From Laburnicola sp. R22_1 (lineage: Eukaryota > Ascomycota > Dothideomycetes > Pleosporales > Didymosphaeriaceae), in contig JACONQ010000003.1 of assembly GCA_014281115.1 (NCBI GenBank), positions 620,001 to 684,000 of the forward strand: DNA of 64,000 nt, given 5' to 3'. The position numbers and the translations under genes are program-made. Numbering within the stretch: the stretch's first letter is position 1; each line of letters begins with the position of its first letter. Positions 40,774-52,674 of the stretch are shown in pieces. The notes under the pieces were generated by a model. The model did not search any database, was not told the origin of the DNA, and worked only from the letters and a program-made list of their open reading frames with translations.

Positions 40774-42227
40774 GCTGCCCACCCGCCAAACTGTACCCTC
40801 TTAGCTCCATGCACAATCCTGTTGTCTGGTCTTTCGATTCGACAAGCGCTCTGGTCACGGTAGTTTGCGTAAAGCTATCCCAGCAAAGCAGAGAGCGAGC
40901 AGGGCGACGAGTGAAATGATTGGAGGCTGAGGTTGCCCGGTAGACTGGACCGGCCTTTTGGCGGGCGCCATCTAACAGCTTTGAGGCTCATAGGCGCCCG
41001 GGATTCGTTAGGCTCGAAATATACAACGCAAGGCCACATCTGAGACGCTCCAGAGAGTAGCCTCGACGTGGTCGAGGGCCAAATGATGGGGTGAGGTTGG
41101 GCAGCCAGTCAGATGCGAGAGCGGCCGTTCTTAAGCGCTTACCCCGGCGCGTAGATGGTTGCCAAGCATAACTTTCCCATGCCCCGGCAAAGCGCGCCAA
41201 TATGGACTCCCGTCTCGCCAGCATATATTATTGAGGAGCGACGATGCTCAAGGCCTGAGATGCTTGGTGCGCTCAAGTGCGCTCAAGTGTGGTTCGGTAG
41301 GACTGCATGGTGGTAGTACTATTGCTAACCTCCAGATTTGGACAGGGACGGCAGCGCCCACGACACTTGCATTTCGGCAGGCGAGGCTCCGTAGTGGTAT
41401 AGGGATGGATGGGAGAGTGCAACGGTATGTATGTATCATCAGGGAGCACGAAACGACTCCCTTGGGCTCGGAACGAAAGACGGCGTCGCGGGAGTTGCCC
41501 TATATGGAGGCAAGAAGACGCTGACTGTCCGTCGGCCCGCGTGATGCCAGCTGGCTGTCTGCACGGCACAGCTTTGAGCAGTTTGCGCTTGACTTGTCTA
41601 CCCGCAGTGGTGGTGCACCACGTACAGTATCGTCACGTAGGAACGCGGCTTCGTTGGGCCAAGCCCGTGGGGAGGGGGAGTGGGAGATAGCAGTGCATAG
41701 GGAATAGAGGCGGGCCTAGCTCTCAGCTTCGCCAAGCGGCTGCCGTGGCCTCAGCGCCCATCGGAGAGGGTCTGCAATCTGCAATTTTATCGACGTCTCC
41801 TTTCCCAGCGCTGTCTCTGCCGTGGTGTTGGACGTAATCATACACGACCGTCGTACGGCGCAGCCTCGCAAGCTCCCTCCCTCGCTGTGCCACTCCTCTA
41901 GCCTTCCCCGTCTGGACACCTTGCTTCTACACCAGCCGCAATTTCCTTGCGCGGTGGCGTCGCAGGCCTCCGGAACGTCTTGGGTTCACCTCAAGCCACG
42001 CGCAGTTTTCATTCCGAGCCCCTCGACGCAGTTGAAACTCCTTCGCCGTGGCTTCATCCAACTCCTTCTCCGCCTCGTCTGGCCAACGTCGGAGGCGCTC
42101 ATCTGCTGCGACCAAGCAGCCGCTGAACCTCCATCTGAACGACGCCTCGGCCTCGCGCAACCGTGTAGGGACCACAACCGGCTTCGGGGACGACCTGCCC
42201 CCCATCCCCGGCACACCAGCCATCGAC
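40774..42227. other. Intergenic region between divergent genes
   Basis: About 1.45 kb holding upstream sequence of the minus-strand membrane-protein gene and of the plus-strand mannosyltransferase. The mannosyltransferase frame is open from 42036 but has no ATG before 42228. No other gene is supported. Confidence 0.5.
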
Positions 42228-43684
42228 ATGTCAAGATCGCCGTCGCCGCGACCGGGAGGCTGGTCAAGTCCAGGCCTCAACACACCGTACGACAGCGGCG
42301 GGCGGAGCAGCCCCTTTGCGAATGGCAGCTCGAACAATGTCACTTGGGCATCGGCCCAGGCACGCAGCGCGAACGTGAAGGGATACACCGCATTCAATCC
42401 GCGCAATCAGGGCTTCTTTGGAAAGCACTTCCGGCGGCTGTCTACAAGTCTGCCCTTCAGCTATGGAGAGAAGGAGAAGCTGGGCAGAGGACGGTACCAG
42501 GGCAATAACAAGCTGATGCAGATGCTGAACAGGATCGGCTGGAATTTGTGGCGGCTGCGAAAACCTTTGGGCTTGATCCTAACCATCGTGCTCACCTACA
42601 TCCTTTTCTATGCAACACGTAGGTCGTCCAACTCAAGGACCTGGATCGACCATACTAACTACAGTAGCATTGCACCGCGTATATCGGCGCTCCTCGTGGT
42701 TCGGCGGTGGTAACAAATTCGTCGTAATTCTCGCAGCGAACCAAGGTGGCGGTGTCATGGAATGGAAGGGCCCGAGGGAATGGGCCATTGAGAGGGACAG
42801 CGTCAAGAACAAAAAGAAATACACACAAAATTGGGGTTACGATTTGGAGATTGTAGACATGAGCACGAAGAAACGTTACGCCCATGAATGGAGAGAGAGC
42901 TGGGAAAAGGTGGACACCATCCGAAATGCTATGCGCAAATATCCGCATGCTGAATGGTATGTGATACATTACGAAACACATGTGCCCGCTAACGTTCAGA
43001 AGGTTCTGGTGGTTGGACACAAACACATTCATCATGGAGCCGACGTATTCTCTTCAAAACCATATATTCAAGCGGCTGAACGAGGTTACCTATCGCGATA
43101 TCAACCACTACAACCCGCTCAACATCTCCCACCCCCTCACAGACGAATACTTAGACCCGGAAACACGATCCCCCGTGGGTGATGGCAAAGTTGATTCGAT
43201 CAACATGATAGTACCCCAGGACTGTGGCGGGTTTAATCTCGGCTCGTTCTTTGTACGGAGAAGTGTATGGACGGACAGGTTGATGGATATATGGTGGGAT
43301 CCTGTTGGTTACGAACAGAAGCACATGGAATGGGAACACAAAGAACAAGATGCTCTGGAGTACATGTACAGGAATCAGCCGTGGATACGCCCTCATCTGG
43401 CGTTTATCCAGCAGCGCAAAATCAATGCCTTCCCACCAGGAGCGTGCGGAGAGAAGGGCGACGATCCCCATATCCATTACAGAGAGAAGGACCGAGACTT
43501 CCTGGTCAACATGGCCGGCTGCGAATGGGGGCGCGACTGCTGGGGCGAGATGTACAAGTACCGGCAGCTCAGCAACCGTCTGAACAGAAACCCGTGGGAG
43601 AAGTTCAAGGACTGGATAAGCGACTCGGTCAAGGCTCGTCGCGAGTCAAAAAAGAAGAAGCAAGATAAGGAAAAGAAGGATTAA
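42228..43684 (+). CDS. Golgi alpha-1,6-mannosyltransferase-type GT34 protein (Mnn10-like)
   Basis: 454 residues in three exons (42228-42618, 42665-42956, 43003-43684), both introns 46 bp. The start MSRSPSPRPGGWSSPGLNT is chosen because no earlier ATG is in frame. This is a type II membrane protein: a short cytoplasmic Ser/Pro tail, signal anchor (LRKPLGLILTIVLTYILFYA, about 110-130), then the catalytic domain. Motifs: FVVILAANQGGGVMEWKGP, KKYTQNWGYDLEIVDM, the metal-binding AEWFWWLDTNTFIMEP (D233, N235 stand for the usual DxD), and NMIVPQDCGGFNLGSFFVR. It should extend or branch mannans on glycoproteins. The second intron uses the CAGAAG acceptor; the nearer CAG gives a stop. Confidence 0.93.
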
Positions 43685-44217
43685 TTAACGAGGAGTAGAG
43701 CGGCGCGTCGTCAGCATGAGCACTCGCTACGAGGCGATGGCCTCATCTGGATTCTCTAGCCATCATGTCTTGGCCTTTATACTGTTTCCATTCCCGCATG
43801 TTCGAGGGCGTTACGAAGCTGCGTTTCAACCATTTTCTGTACTATATCATGATCCTGGAGTAATTTCGTCCATGAGTGAGATGACGGCGGTCGTGGCAAC
43901 AAGAATATTGTCCGAACTCTATTGCTGTGCTTTGCCTGCTCGTTTGGTGAGGCGTGTTGGTGGTAACTCGCGTTCGATGCTTTCGCATTCTCTGGATGGC
44001 AAGCATCATCCCTCATCGCTTTCGGTTTTCTTGTGGGTTCTTTCGCTTTGACAGCGGCGAGGTGGGGCGTGGTAGGTGCCACGCCTTTTCTAGTGTACCA
44101 CGACTGTAGTCTGTCAATGTATAATTTAAATTTAACCTGCGCTTATTGCGGATCCCATAACAAGTACAAGACAAAGCGCTGCTGCGTGTGGTCTGTTACA
44201 TAGAATTGGAATTTCTG
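43685..44217. other. Intergenic region before transposon copy 2
   Basis: Mannosyltransferase 3' region. No gene is supported. Confidence 0.5.
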
Positions 44218-45755
44218 TACGGAGGTGCCTTTCAAAAGTTTTTGCCCACCTTGGCGAGCAGGGGTATGCGCCACATTCCAGATCGGGAAGCATCTCCGAG
44301 TTGACGTGGCCACTTCTCAGCCTCAGGCCTTACCCTCTGTAACTACTACTCTCTGTTAATTGATCTATCTAGTACTGTCGCTATGGTTCATCACGATAAC
44401 TCTACTCGTGCCACGGTAGTCGTTCTTAAGGCTATAGGCAAGTCAAACAATGAGATCACCGGACTCACTGGAATCGAGAAGCGTACGATCAACTCTATAT
44501 ACGCGCGAGCAATCGAGCGAGGTTTCGATCCAGGCCAGCGGCCGCTGAAGCTTGAAGATAAGCATCTTAAAAACGCCTATCGATCTGGCCGGCCATTAAA
44601 GCAATCTGAAGTCTCCGAGAAAGTAGTCAACACCGTACGCACTGATCGATATGGGCGAGAGAAGTCTTGCGCTGACGTTGCTGGCGCACTTAGCCAAGAA
44701 GGATTCAATATCTCAGCTGCCACAGTCTGGCGAATCTTAAGGAAGGCAGGCTTTAAGAAGACCAAGCTAACGAGGAAGCCTGGGTTGACGAAGCAGATGA
44801 AGGAGGATCGATATAAGTGGTGCCAGGCCCATCAAGACTGGACGCTTGAAGATTGGAAGAATGTTATCTGGTCAGACGAAACGTCTGTTGTTCTTAACCA
44901 TAGGCGTGGAGGATATCGAGTATGGAGGAAAGCAGATGAGGCCTTCGTACGGAGCTGTATTCGTGAGAGATGGAAAGGCTACTCTGAATTTATGTTTTGG
45001 GGCTGTTTCTCGTACGACAAGAAGGGCCCCTGTCACTGCTGGACGCTAGAAACAAAGAAAGAGAAGGAGGCTGCTGCTGCTCAAATTGATGAACTGAACA
45101 AGGAGCTTGAGCCTATCAAAAAGGCTGAGTGGGAGCTTGAGAATGGCATGCGTCGCCTAGGTCTCCGTACCAAGCCTGGACGGCTGCCCCAGTGGAGATG
45201 GAACCAGAGGACTGGAAAGCTCAGCCGAGGCAGTGGCTTAGGAATTGACTGGTACCGGTACTAGACAACAATTCTGCTGCCAAAGCTTATTCCTTTTGCA
45301 AAGCAGTGTAAGGCTACGCGGCCTAGAACAGTTGTATAGGAAGACAAGGCGCCTTCTCACGACCACTACGTTCAAAGCTATATATATAGCATTCATGATG
45401 TTAAGAGGATTATCTGGTGTGGTAACTCTCCTGATTTGAATTCTATTGAGCCTTGCTGGCCATGGATGAAAAGGGCTACTACGAAGAAAGGAGCTCCTAA
45501 GAATAGAGCAGAGGCAGTACGGGCATGGGAGCAGTGCTGGAGAGAGCTGCCTTAGGAGAAAATACAGGCTTGGATTGAGCGGATTCTATACCATATAGAA
45601 CAGATCCTTGAGCTCAATGGAGGCAACGAGTATAAGGAGGGTCGGAGGCTCAGGAAGCCAGAGCTAGAGCCAGCCGGAGAACGCTCTTAATTAGGAATAG
45701 CACAGAACCCCCTGCTCGCCAAGGTGGGCAAAAACTTTTGAAAGGCACCTCCGTA
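44218..45755 (+). mobile_element. Tc1-like DNA transposon, copy 2 (complete ends, nearly intact)
   Basis: 1538 bp, with the same terminal repeats as copy 1: TACGGAGGTGCCTTTC at the left, GGCACCTCCGTA at the right. Outside flanks differ from copy 1 (left TTTCTG, right CATGTG), as expected for an independent insertion at a TA. Internal sequence is clearly homologous to copy 1 with many synonymous differences. Confidence 0.93.
44383..45690 (+). pseudogene. Tc1-like transposase pseudogene (DD34E), copy 2
   Basis: Starts MVHHDNSTRATVVVLKAIG. The first 293 codons are open, covering both helix-turn-helix units and the first catalytic motif (VIWSDETSVV). Three TAG stops then interrupt it (45262, 45337, 45553). 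The first two stand where copy 1 has CAG and CAA, so they are C-to-T changes in CpA, the RIP context. The third TAG is shared by both copies. The remaining frame (EDKAPSH, SPDLNSIEPCW) runs to a TAA at 45688-45690. Confidence 0.92.
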
Positions 45756-47100
45756 CATGTGTTATTGTCAGAGATCATCATACATGTTCTATGCGACGTT
45801 AGCGCGACGCATACATAGGTATATCCGGATTTTTATTTATTTATTTATATTAGTTTATAGTTAACCTAACTTTTTATAAATTATAAAACTTAATAGTAAG
45901 TAAAATTAGAGTTTAATAGCTAAAGTTTAAAAAAATTAATTTATATTAGCTATAGTACAGAGCTAATATATAATATGTGTTATTAATTAACTATCAAGGA
46001 GTAGAATGTGGCGTTATTTATCTACCCAGGGGTAGGACGACAAAGGCTTTCATCTCAAATAACATGACAAAAAAAGCAGAGCCCCCTGCTTAGTAATCAA
46101 AAAAAGGCGTAAAAAAGGGGTAGAACAATAAAGGCTTTTATCATAAATAATATATAGCGTTATTTTATCTACCTAGGGGTAGGACGATAAAGGCTTTTAT
46201 CTTAAATAATACAATAAACAAAGCAGAGCCTCCTGCTTAGTAATTAAAAAAGGCGTAATTAAATAATATAATAAAAAAGCAAAGCCCCCTACTTAGTAAT
46301 TAAAAAGATTATAAAATGGGGATTATAAGCTAATTATATATAATATTATAATTACCGTTTTATACTCTTTTTAATTATTAAGTAGAGGGCTTTGCTTTTT
46401 TATTATATTATTTAAAATAAAAGTCTTTATTATTCTACCTTTAGGTAGATTTAATTAACGCTGTATATATAATATTAAATTAACTATTTAGAAGTAGAAT
46501 AATAAAGACTTTTATTTTAAATTATATAATAAAATAAGAATAGTAAACTATAAAATAGTAACTTTAAAGTTATTATTTAATTATAGAACTCTAAAGAATA
46601 GTAAAAAGTTTATTAAAAAGTAGTAATAAAAAAATAAAAGCTAGTACTTTTATTTATTTATATTATAATCTACTATATAGTATTAAGTTAACTACTTAGA
46701 AGTAGAATAATAAAGGCTTTTATCTTAAATAATATAATAAAAAAGCAGAGCTTTTTACTTAGTAAATAAAAAAGAATATAATTATTAACTTTAAACTATA
46801 CACTATATTTAAATGCGCTTTTTTTATAACTACCTTTTTTACGCTCTTTTTAATTACTAAGTAGGGGGTTCTGCTTTTTTTATTATATTATTTAAGATAA
46901 AAGTCTTTATTATTCTACCCCTAGATAGATTTAATTAACGCTATATATAAAACCTAATAAAATACTTAATAGATCTGCATTAAAGATCTAGGTAGGTCTA
47001 GACTCTATAGTACACCGCCTATATGTGGGTGATACGCACGTATAGATTAGAACTATCCGTACCACTAGCAAAGCGCGACTGTTCTGGCTGAGGCGTAAGA
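45756..47100. repeat. Second AT-rich, RIP-decayed tract
   Basis: Runs from the end of Tc1-like copy 2 to about 47.0 kb. It is dominated by TA-rich DNA and by the repeat cluster annotated at 46008-46960. No gene is seen. Confidence 0.8.
46008..46960. repeat. Cluster of short mirrored repeats, at least six copies in both orientations
   Basis: The unit of about 100 bp runs GCGTTATTTATCTACCC, GGGGTAGGACGACAAAGGCT, TTCATCTCAAATAACATGAC, AAGCAGAGCCCCCTGCTTAG. Plus-orientation copies begin near 46011, 46147, 46480 (partial) and 46684, with a fragment near 46261. Inverted copies lie near 46370-46455 and 46845-46945. The first copy is the least decayed; others carry C-to-T or G-to-A changes. It looks like a small non-autonomous element inserted or duplicated in nested fashion. 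Confidence 0.82.
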
Positions 47101-47962
47101 CATGAGCGCGAGGTGAACTCGGATAGCTAGCGAATGATGCCCGTCCAGTGTCTTAAGGGCGCAGGCAGGTGAGCACGATACAGACGGGGTGAACGGCTAA
47201 GCCCCAATCTAGGAAGGTCCGCTTCGCCGCATGATTCGCCAGTTCATCGCCTGCCACCGCCATCACGGCGACGCCATGTGTCCGTCTACGAATGCACCGT
47301 GACCGTGACCCGCCCGCAGAAGCACATGAGGCCAGTCTCAGAGCCCTGTCGTTGCCGTCACCTCCGACTTTCTCTCTCTCTCTTCTTACACCACCCATCG
47401 CCTCGACGTTGCTTCGTGGATTGTTTGCTCGCTGCCCCGCCGCGGGCCCCGTTCTGCGGACAACGTCATTGTAGCGGTGCAGCCGTCGGCATAGCGTCAA
47501 CGACCAAGCGGGCTCAACTGCCCTCTCCCAGCGCACCGCGTGCGGCCCTCGAGTGCTCGAAGCCTCCACTGTGGGGGTCCGGCAGTCGGGGAATCTGTCT
47601 GGTGTGATTTCTTTGGCACCTCAACAAAGAAGCGAAGTCGGAATAGCTCCACCTGAGCGCGCACTCCACCACGGGTCCACCAGTCAGGGTACAGTGTGAG
47701 CCAGACTTGTAGAGCGACAACCAGGCCGATTTCGCTGTCGAGCCTCAATATTTGAAGGCTCAAGATTATCATGCAGCAACAAGGCCGACCCCAGGCGCAA
47801 TCATCCAGACAAGGTGGTAGTAGCTTAGAAGAGACACAACGTACCATGGCTCCTTCTCCAGCAAGCCCGCTGCCTGCAAGGCATCATTCCGAAGGTAAGT
47901 TATCTTCCATCCTCTCGATACTCTCTTCGACGTACGCTGTCGCCCATCGCCAATCCACTACC
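47101..47962. other. Intergenic region and leader of the next gene
   Basis: Normal base composition. The frame of the following gene is open back to an ATG at 47771 (MQQQGRPQAQSS), so an N-terminal extension of 64 residues is possible. A strong GTAAGT site at 47895 suggests instead that this is a spliced 5' leader. Confidence 0.5.
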
Positions 47963-49180
47963 ATGGACTTCAGCTCATTCGGCTCACACCTCCCAGACTC
48001 ATGGGTTGAGATAGGCTCCAGGCCTTCTTCGTCCTCGCTATCCTCTGCCGCCGACGAGATCATCACCACAGGACTCAGAGTCCAGCATGATTCGAACCTG
48101 CACCGACGACGAAGACGCGCGCGCACCACCGGGCCATTCCGGATAGGCACCGGGCACCGCGTGACGAGCGCCGGCGGAGACAATAGTAGTCAGGAGGAGT
48201 ACGATGAGAGCGAGAGTGAATCGGACAGGGTCATGACGTCTTCTAACGAGGGCATCGGCCCTTCGCCTCTTCGGAGGGAGCTGAGAAGGACCTCGCGAGG
48301 TTCACATTCGGTTGCTTCATCCGAGACTATGTCGGAGCGCGAAGGAGACGACGAGGATGAAGACGACGAGGGAACCGCAGTCAACTACCCACGGTCCTCG
48401 AGGCGGCAGTTTGAACCCCGCCCGAACGCTTTCTCCCACCCATCGGAACCACCCACTATACGCTCGCAGTCCGGAACGATTATCACGCCTCGGAGGCCTA
48501 CAGTAAGACCATCGTCACAGCGGCACTCCTATCCCCAACACTCACCTTATAACGCCGTCTCCCCGAACGTTCAAACCGACCATGATGAAGCATTGCGAGC
48601 CAGTCTGTCTACACTCCTCACCGCTGCCGCCGCGGTGCGCGGGCTACCCAAACCAGGTCAACCACGCGCTGTCACTCCTCAAACCCCGGGACAAATTAAT
48701 CCTACATCGCTTCGCCTGGTTCCAGAGTCAGTCGCCCTCGGCGATATAGAGGAGGATGCTGGCAACAACGCTGTCTCTACCGGCGTTCCATCCTCCTCAC
48801 CCCGTACCCTCAGTAGTAGTCCCTCGGATCAATCTAAACGGAAGGCCAGTCCGCCTGGCAACGCCTCCAACAGAAGCAGTAGTAAAGAGCGTCGCGCGAT
48901 CAAGAAGATGCGGAGAACAAGCCCATTGGTCGAAGAAATCAGCCCTACTCTGCTCACCTGGGTTGTCAGCGCTGGTGTCGTTGTCCTTGTGAGCGCGCTC
49001 AGTTTCTCTGCCGGCTATGTTATAGGTAAAGAAGCGGGCCACGCAGAGGCGATGGGTCAGCTAGGATCGGCTGGCAGCGAAGCCGGAAGATGTGGCAAAG
49101 AAGCTACCTCTGGCCTCCGTGGAGCTGGTATGGGCCTCAAGCGACTTCGGTGGACTGGCGGGAGCGGCGTCCGCGTATAA
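47963..49180 (+). CDS. Ser-rich fungal protein with a C-terminal transmembrane helix
   Basis: 405 residues from ATG 47963 (MDFSSFGSHLPDSWVEIGSR). The following SSLSSAADEIITTGL is also a well-defined segment. The middle is a long disordered region with acidic (EREGDDEDEDDEG) and basic (SKERRAIKKMRRTSP) patches. Near residue 328 a single hydrophobic helix (LLTWVVSAGVVVLVSALSFS) is followed by AGYVIGKEAGHAEA and a Gly-rich end. The shape suggests a tail-proximal membrane anchor with a large cytoplasmic part. An upstream start at 47771 is the alternative. Function unknown. Confidence 0.78.
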   Translation: MDFSSFGSHLPDSWVEIGSRPSSSSLSSAADEIITTGLRVQHDSNLHRRRRRARTTGPFRIGTGHRVTSAGGDNSSQEEYDESESESDRVMTSSNEGIGPSPLRRELRRTSRGSHSVASSETMSEREGDDEDEDDEGTAVNYPRSSRRQFEPRPNAFSHPSEPPTIRSQSGTIITPRRPTVRPSSQRHSYPQHSPYNAVSPNVQTDHDEALRASLSTLLTAAAAVRGLPKPGQPRAVTPQTPGQINPTSLRLVPESVALGDIEEDAGNNAVSTGVPSSSPRTLSSSPSDQSKRKASPPGNASNRSSSKERRAIKKMRRTSPLVEEISPTLLTWVVSAGVVVLVSALSFSAGYVIGKEAGHAEAMGQLGSAGSEAGRCGKEATSGLRGAGMGLKRLRWTGGSGVRV

Positions 49181-51351
49181 TCCCTTTACGATGCGACGAG
49201 TAACGACAGGAATGATCTAAGACTTGGTGCGCTGCTTTGGTTGGCCCCGAGCGACTAATACACCTATGGCATACAAGCAAGGATAGCGACAGCATGGGTT
49301 CGGCTTTGCTATATTTTATCTACGGCGTTTTCTCTGCCGTGGCTCATTTTGCATAATTCCTTTCGGAGTCGGCTTTTCAGGCGTAGGGTGAGGCGTTTGG
49401 TTCGACAAAGTCTCTGGCATTCTAGCGAAGCAGGTTTAGGGTTACTCTCTTCGTACTTACTGCCAAGGTCTGGTGGTAGCACATGTTGTTCTATCGTTGC
49501 AGACAGAGCAAACTCGCTGGTATGTGTGGTGAGTGTTGGGTATAGTTGGAATAATCTTTATCAACATTTACATTCGTGGTTTTATGTGTGGTGAAGTGTG
49601 GTGAGTATGGGATGTGTTGGGATTTGTTGGGGGTGGGGAGAGATTTCTGGGAGTATTGTGTGGTTTTGCTGTTAAGTGGGTAGTTCTGTGTTGTTGTTTG
49701 GTTTTGGTGGGAGGGAGTTTGTAGTGGTGAGGACTTTGTGTTGTAGGCTTTATGTAGTGTTAAATAGAATTCATAGGCTGTTGTTTGATTCAAGGATCTT
49801 GATGGATTTTGTTAAGTGGGCGAGAGGATGAGGCCTTGAAAACTGGCGGGGGCTAGAGGAGTGGGTGGGCAGGAGGAGATTCTGCGCTTGGCGCTGTGTA
49901 TATCCCGTTTTCGATGCTCGATTCTTTACGGCCTAGTCGACCTTCAAAGTCCGAGCCGAGTGGTAGTGTTTGTTGCCTGAAAATGTTTGAAGGCAGTGAT
50001 GGGTCATTAAACAAAGTATAGCGTCGAAGGGCTTACGTCGTATCTTACTTGCTGTCGTGCTGAAAAAATCCCGTGTTGCAATCCCGTAGTTGCCATGGGC
50101 GGTTATGAAAGGCCCGGTAATGCTTTCTTTCGCATATCAAAAATTGGCAGCAGGCATGAAGGTGTGTCAGTTACTGCTGTGCCTACCACCTTGATGATTG
50201 CCGTTTCCACAACGCCGCACGAACAGGGTACCTCACGCACCGCAAGAACGCATGGTCACGGTTTATTGACCCAACCTGAAGAAGTCGCTGCTTGAAGTGA
50301 GTGGTCTTCCTATAAGAAAGCATCTGTGGCCCACTTTCTCCGTCTCTTCTTTCTTCACTGCAACACATGGACAGTTCGTTGGCATTGCTCTCGGTTCTCT
50401 TCTTTTGATTATTCGTTCTGGTTAATTAGCATACCGAATCGACGTGCTTCTACAGGCTATCCTCTCTCCTTCAGAACATCAGCTCCTGCTGTCAACCTTC
50501 GAGGTACGAAAAGTGGCAACTATACATTCTCTTGATACCTCAACGCAACTACAACAGCCCTGTTCCTCCTCCGATGATGATCATGTGAAATCAAAAAAAA
50601 AGATATAGACAAGGTCACAAAATCGCAAACGAGTTGCACAACGAAAAAGGTAGAAACACAGACGTTCAGCTGAGCGGGAGACCACACCTGGGTAGTAGCC
50701 CCATCTGGTATAAGCATGTCGTGATCTCGTCTCCAACGACTCCTTCACGCAAATTAAGATAACAATAAAGCTGTACAACCGTATCACGCACCCATTCGAG
50801 ATTCTTCTACCCCAAAAAAGTGATTTACACAAAAAGTCACTACTGTGTGGGGGTTCCTCCTAACGTGCCCACACCCCAGCCGTACGCTCGTCAAGGTACT
50901 ACTGTACATGTAGACATCGTGTCTACGCAGCCTAGCCAATTACATTTGCTGCCTGACCATCTCTACTTTGCCGAAGCAGACATCGAGCGACGCCAAAGAA
51001 ATCTGATACATCTTTGGAGTCTCCGTCTGCATCTGCATCGACAGCCGCAAAGACGACCAAGGCAGGCGAACCCCAATCTTCATATCTTCATCGACGGCCT
51101 TTTCTCCTGCTAGAGCATCCAATACCGAACTGTCCAGAAACAGCGCTTCTACGACAAACACCAGTGCTATTGTTAGCAGCGTTGTCAGCGACCTCGCTAT
51201 ACTTTACCTAGCCGCCGTAGCGAAGTTTTAAATCCGTCGACGGCATGCGCAGACGCCGCTGAATATGACAAACGCCTGGAGTGCAAGGGTTGGAGAGGGA
51301 CAAATACTTACTCGAGAGGTGCCGAAGAAGCCGAGACATGCATTCTCCATA
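49181..51351. other. Intergenic region, no gene seen
   Basis: About 2.2 kb. From about 49500 to 49790 the plus strand is strongly biased to G and T (GTGGTGAAGTGTGGTGAGTA). The rest has only short, unsupported frames on both strands. Confidence 0.5.
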
Positions 51352-52674
51352 TCAGCGCTGGGTTCGACGGAGCCCCGTGCCCTTCGTGAACACAACCTGC
51401 AGCTCGTCGCCCACACGCCACCTATCCAAATCGCCCTCCCATTTCAAGAACCTCACTTCGGCTCTCAAGCCCAATCTATCATCATCCTTGCACATACCCT
51501 TCTCTTTCAAGCCATCCCATACAGCGCGGAAAGCCTCACCCTCGCCTTCTCTTATCCTGTTCGTATCGTCGGAGTCTTTGAACCATATTCCATCCTCGAC
51601 CATCCTCTGCAAATTGTCTGCTGGCTCCATGCTCGCCCAGATATCCCATGGCATGTACTTGACGCGAACCTCATCCAGCGTCTGCGATCGGTGCAGCATA
51701 ATGAGCGCGTGGACACAGATATGGACCCAATACCGGATCTTGCGAGGCAGAGTGCGGCCGGGTCGCGTAGCGCTTCGATGGGCGTGTGAGGCCTTTGAGA
51801 TGAAGTATAGCGGGAGTGTTAAACTTGATATAGTGAAGATGGGCGTAGAGAGATATTCGAAGAGCGGTGTGACTTCCATCGAGACGAGCAGATCGAGCTT
51901 GGAGTCTGTGTCGTCTGCGGTGGAGACGTCGTAGGCTGGTTGGTCCAGGGGGTTGACGAAGGGGTAGTGATGGGCAAAGCCGAAGGGGTCGTTTGGCAGG
52001 GCTGGTGGGTTGTGGCGCGGCCAGACTGGATACAAGGACGAATCTTCTGCTCCGTAGAAGTTGTCGTCGTAGTATCCACCTTCATAGTCATGTTCGTCGT
52101 AGTGACTGCTGTACTCTGCGCCTCGTATGTAGTCCACATCCACCTCTTGTCCGTCGTTCTCCCACCACCAATCGTCTCTATCATGATTCCTTTCAGGCGG
52201 ATAGAAGTTCAGGTTGGGAAACGTCACCCATTCCAGCTCAATGTTCTTTATGCGCTTCAGCCATTGCTTGCCTGGTCCGCCCGTGTCCGCGATCCGCGTG
52301 AGGAGCTGCTTCAGAACATAGGGCCCGCAGCTGAGGAACACTGTGTGGTTCTTCAAAAGGATCTCGAGAGCTTCGCGTGCTACTTGGCGATTCAGAAGGA
52401 AGTACTCGTGGTGCAGTACGAGGAGGATGGACGCAGCCGACGGCTTGAAGTACGCTAGGTGGCGTCGCTCAATACGCAGCTCGCGGTCGCCTCTGTCATC
52501 TTGGATGGCGAAGGTGTAGTCGTAGATCTGTGCCGTCTGTCAGCTTGGCCGCATGCGAAGTGCTGCGGCGCAAAGACGTACCTGGTCGCGCAACTCACGG
52601 GGCAAGCGTAGGAACGGGAATATGCACTGCATCACGCCCGCAGCTGCCGTGTCATGCGCAGATGCAACCTTCAT
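51352..52674 (-). CDS. Protein with an LPRELRDQIYDY (2EXR/F-box-like) start
   Basis: 423 residues in two exons (52582-52674, 51352-52527) with a 54-bp intron (GTACGT donor). The start codon is ATG 52674 (MKVASAHDTAAAGVMQ). Splicing creates CIFPFLRLPRELRDQIYDY, the N-terminal motif of a large family of fungal proteins related to F-box/2EXR domains. These often have a regulatory or ubiquitin-adaptor role, but no activity is proved. Further segments are EYFLLNRQVAREALEILLKN, WLKRIKNIELEWVTFPNLNF, an acidic Tyr-rich linker, and a C-terminal EVRFLKWEGDLDRWRVGDE. Confidence 0.85.

Noticed and set aside
41822..42508. 228-codon plus-strand frame overlapping the mannosyltransferase start
   Set aside because: It is out of frame with the conserved GT34 product and shows no family features.
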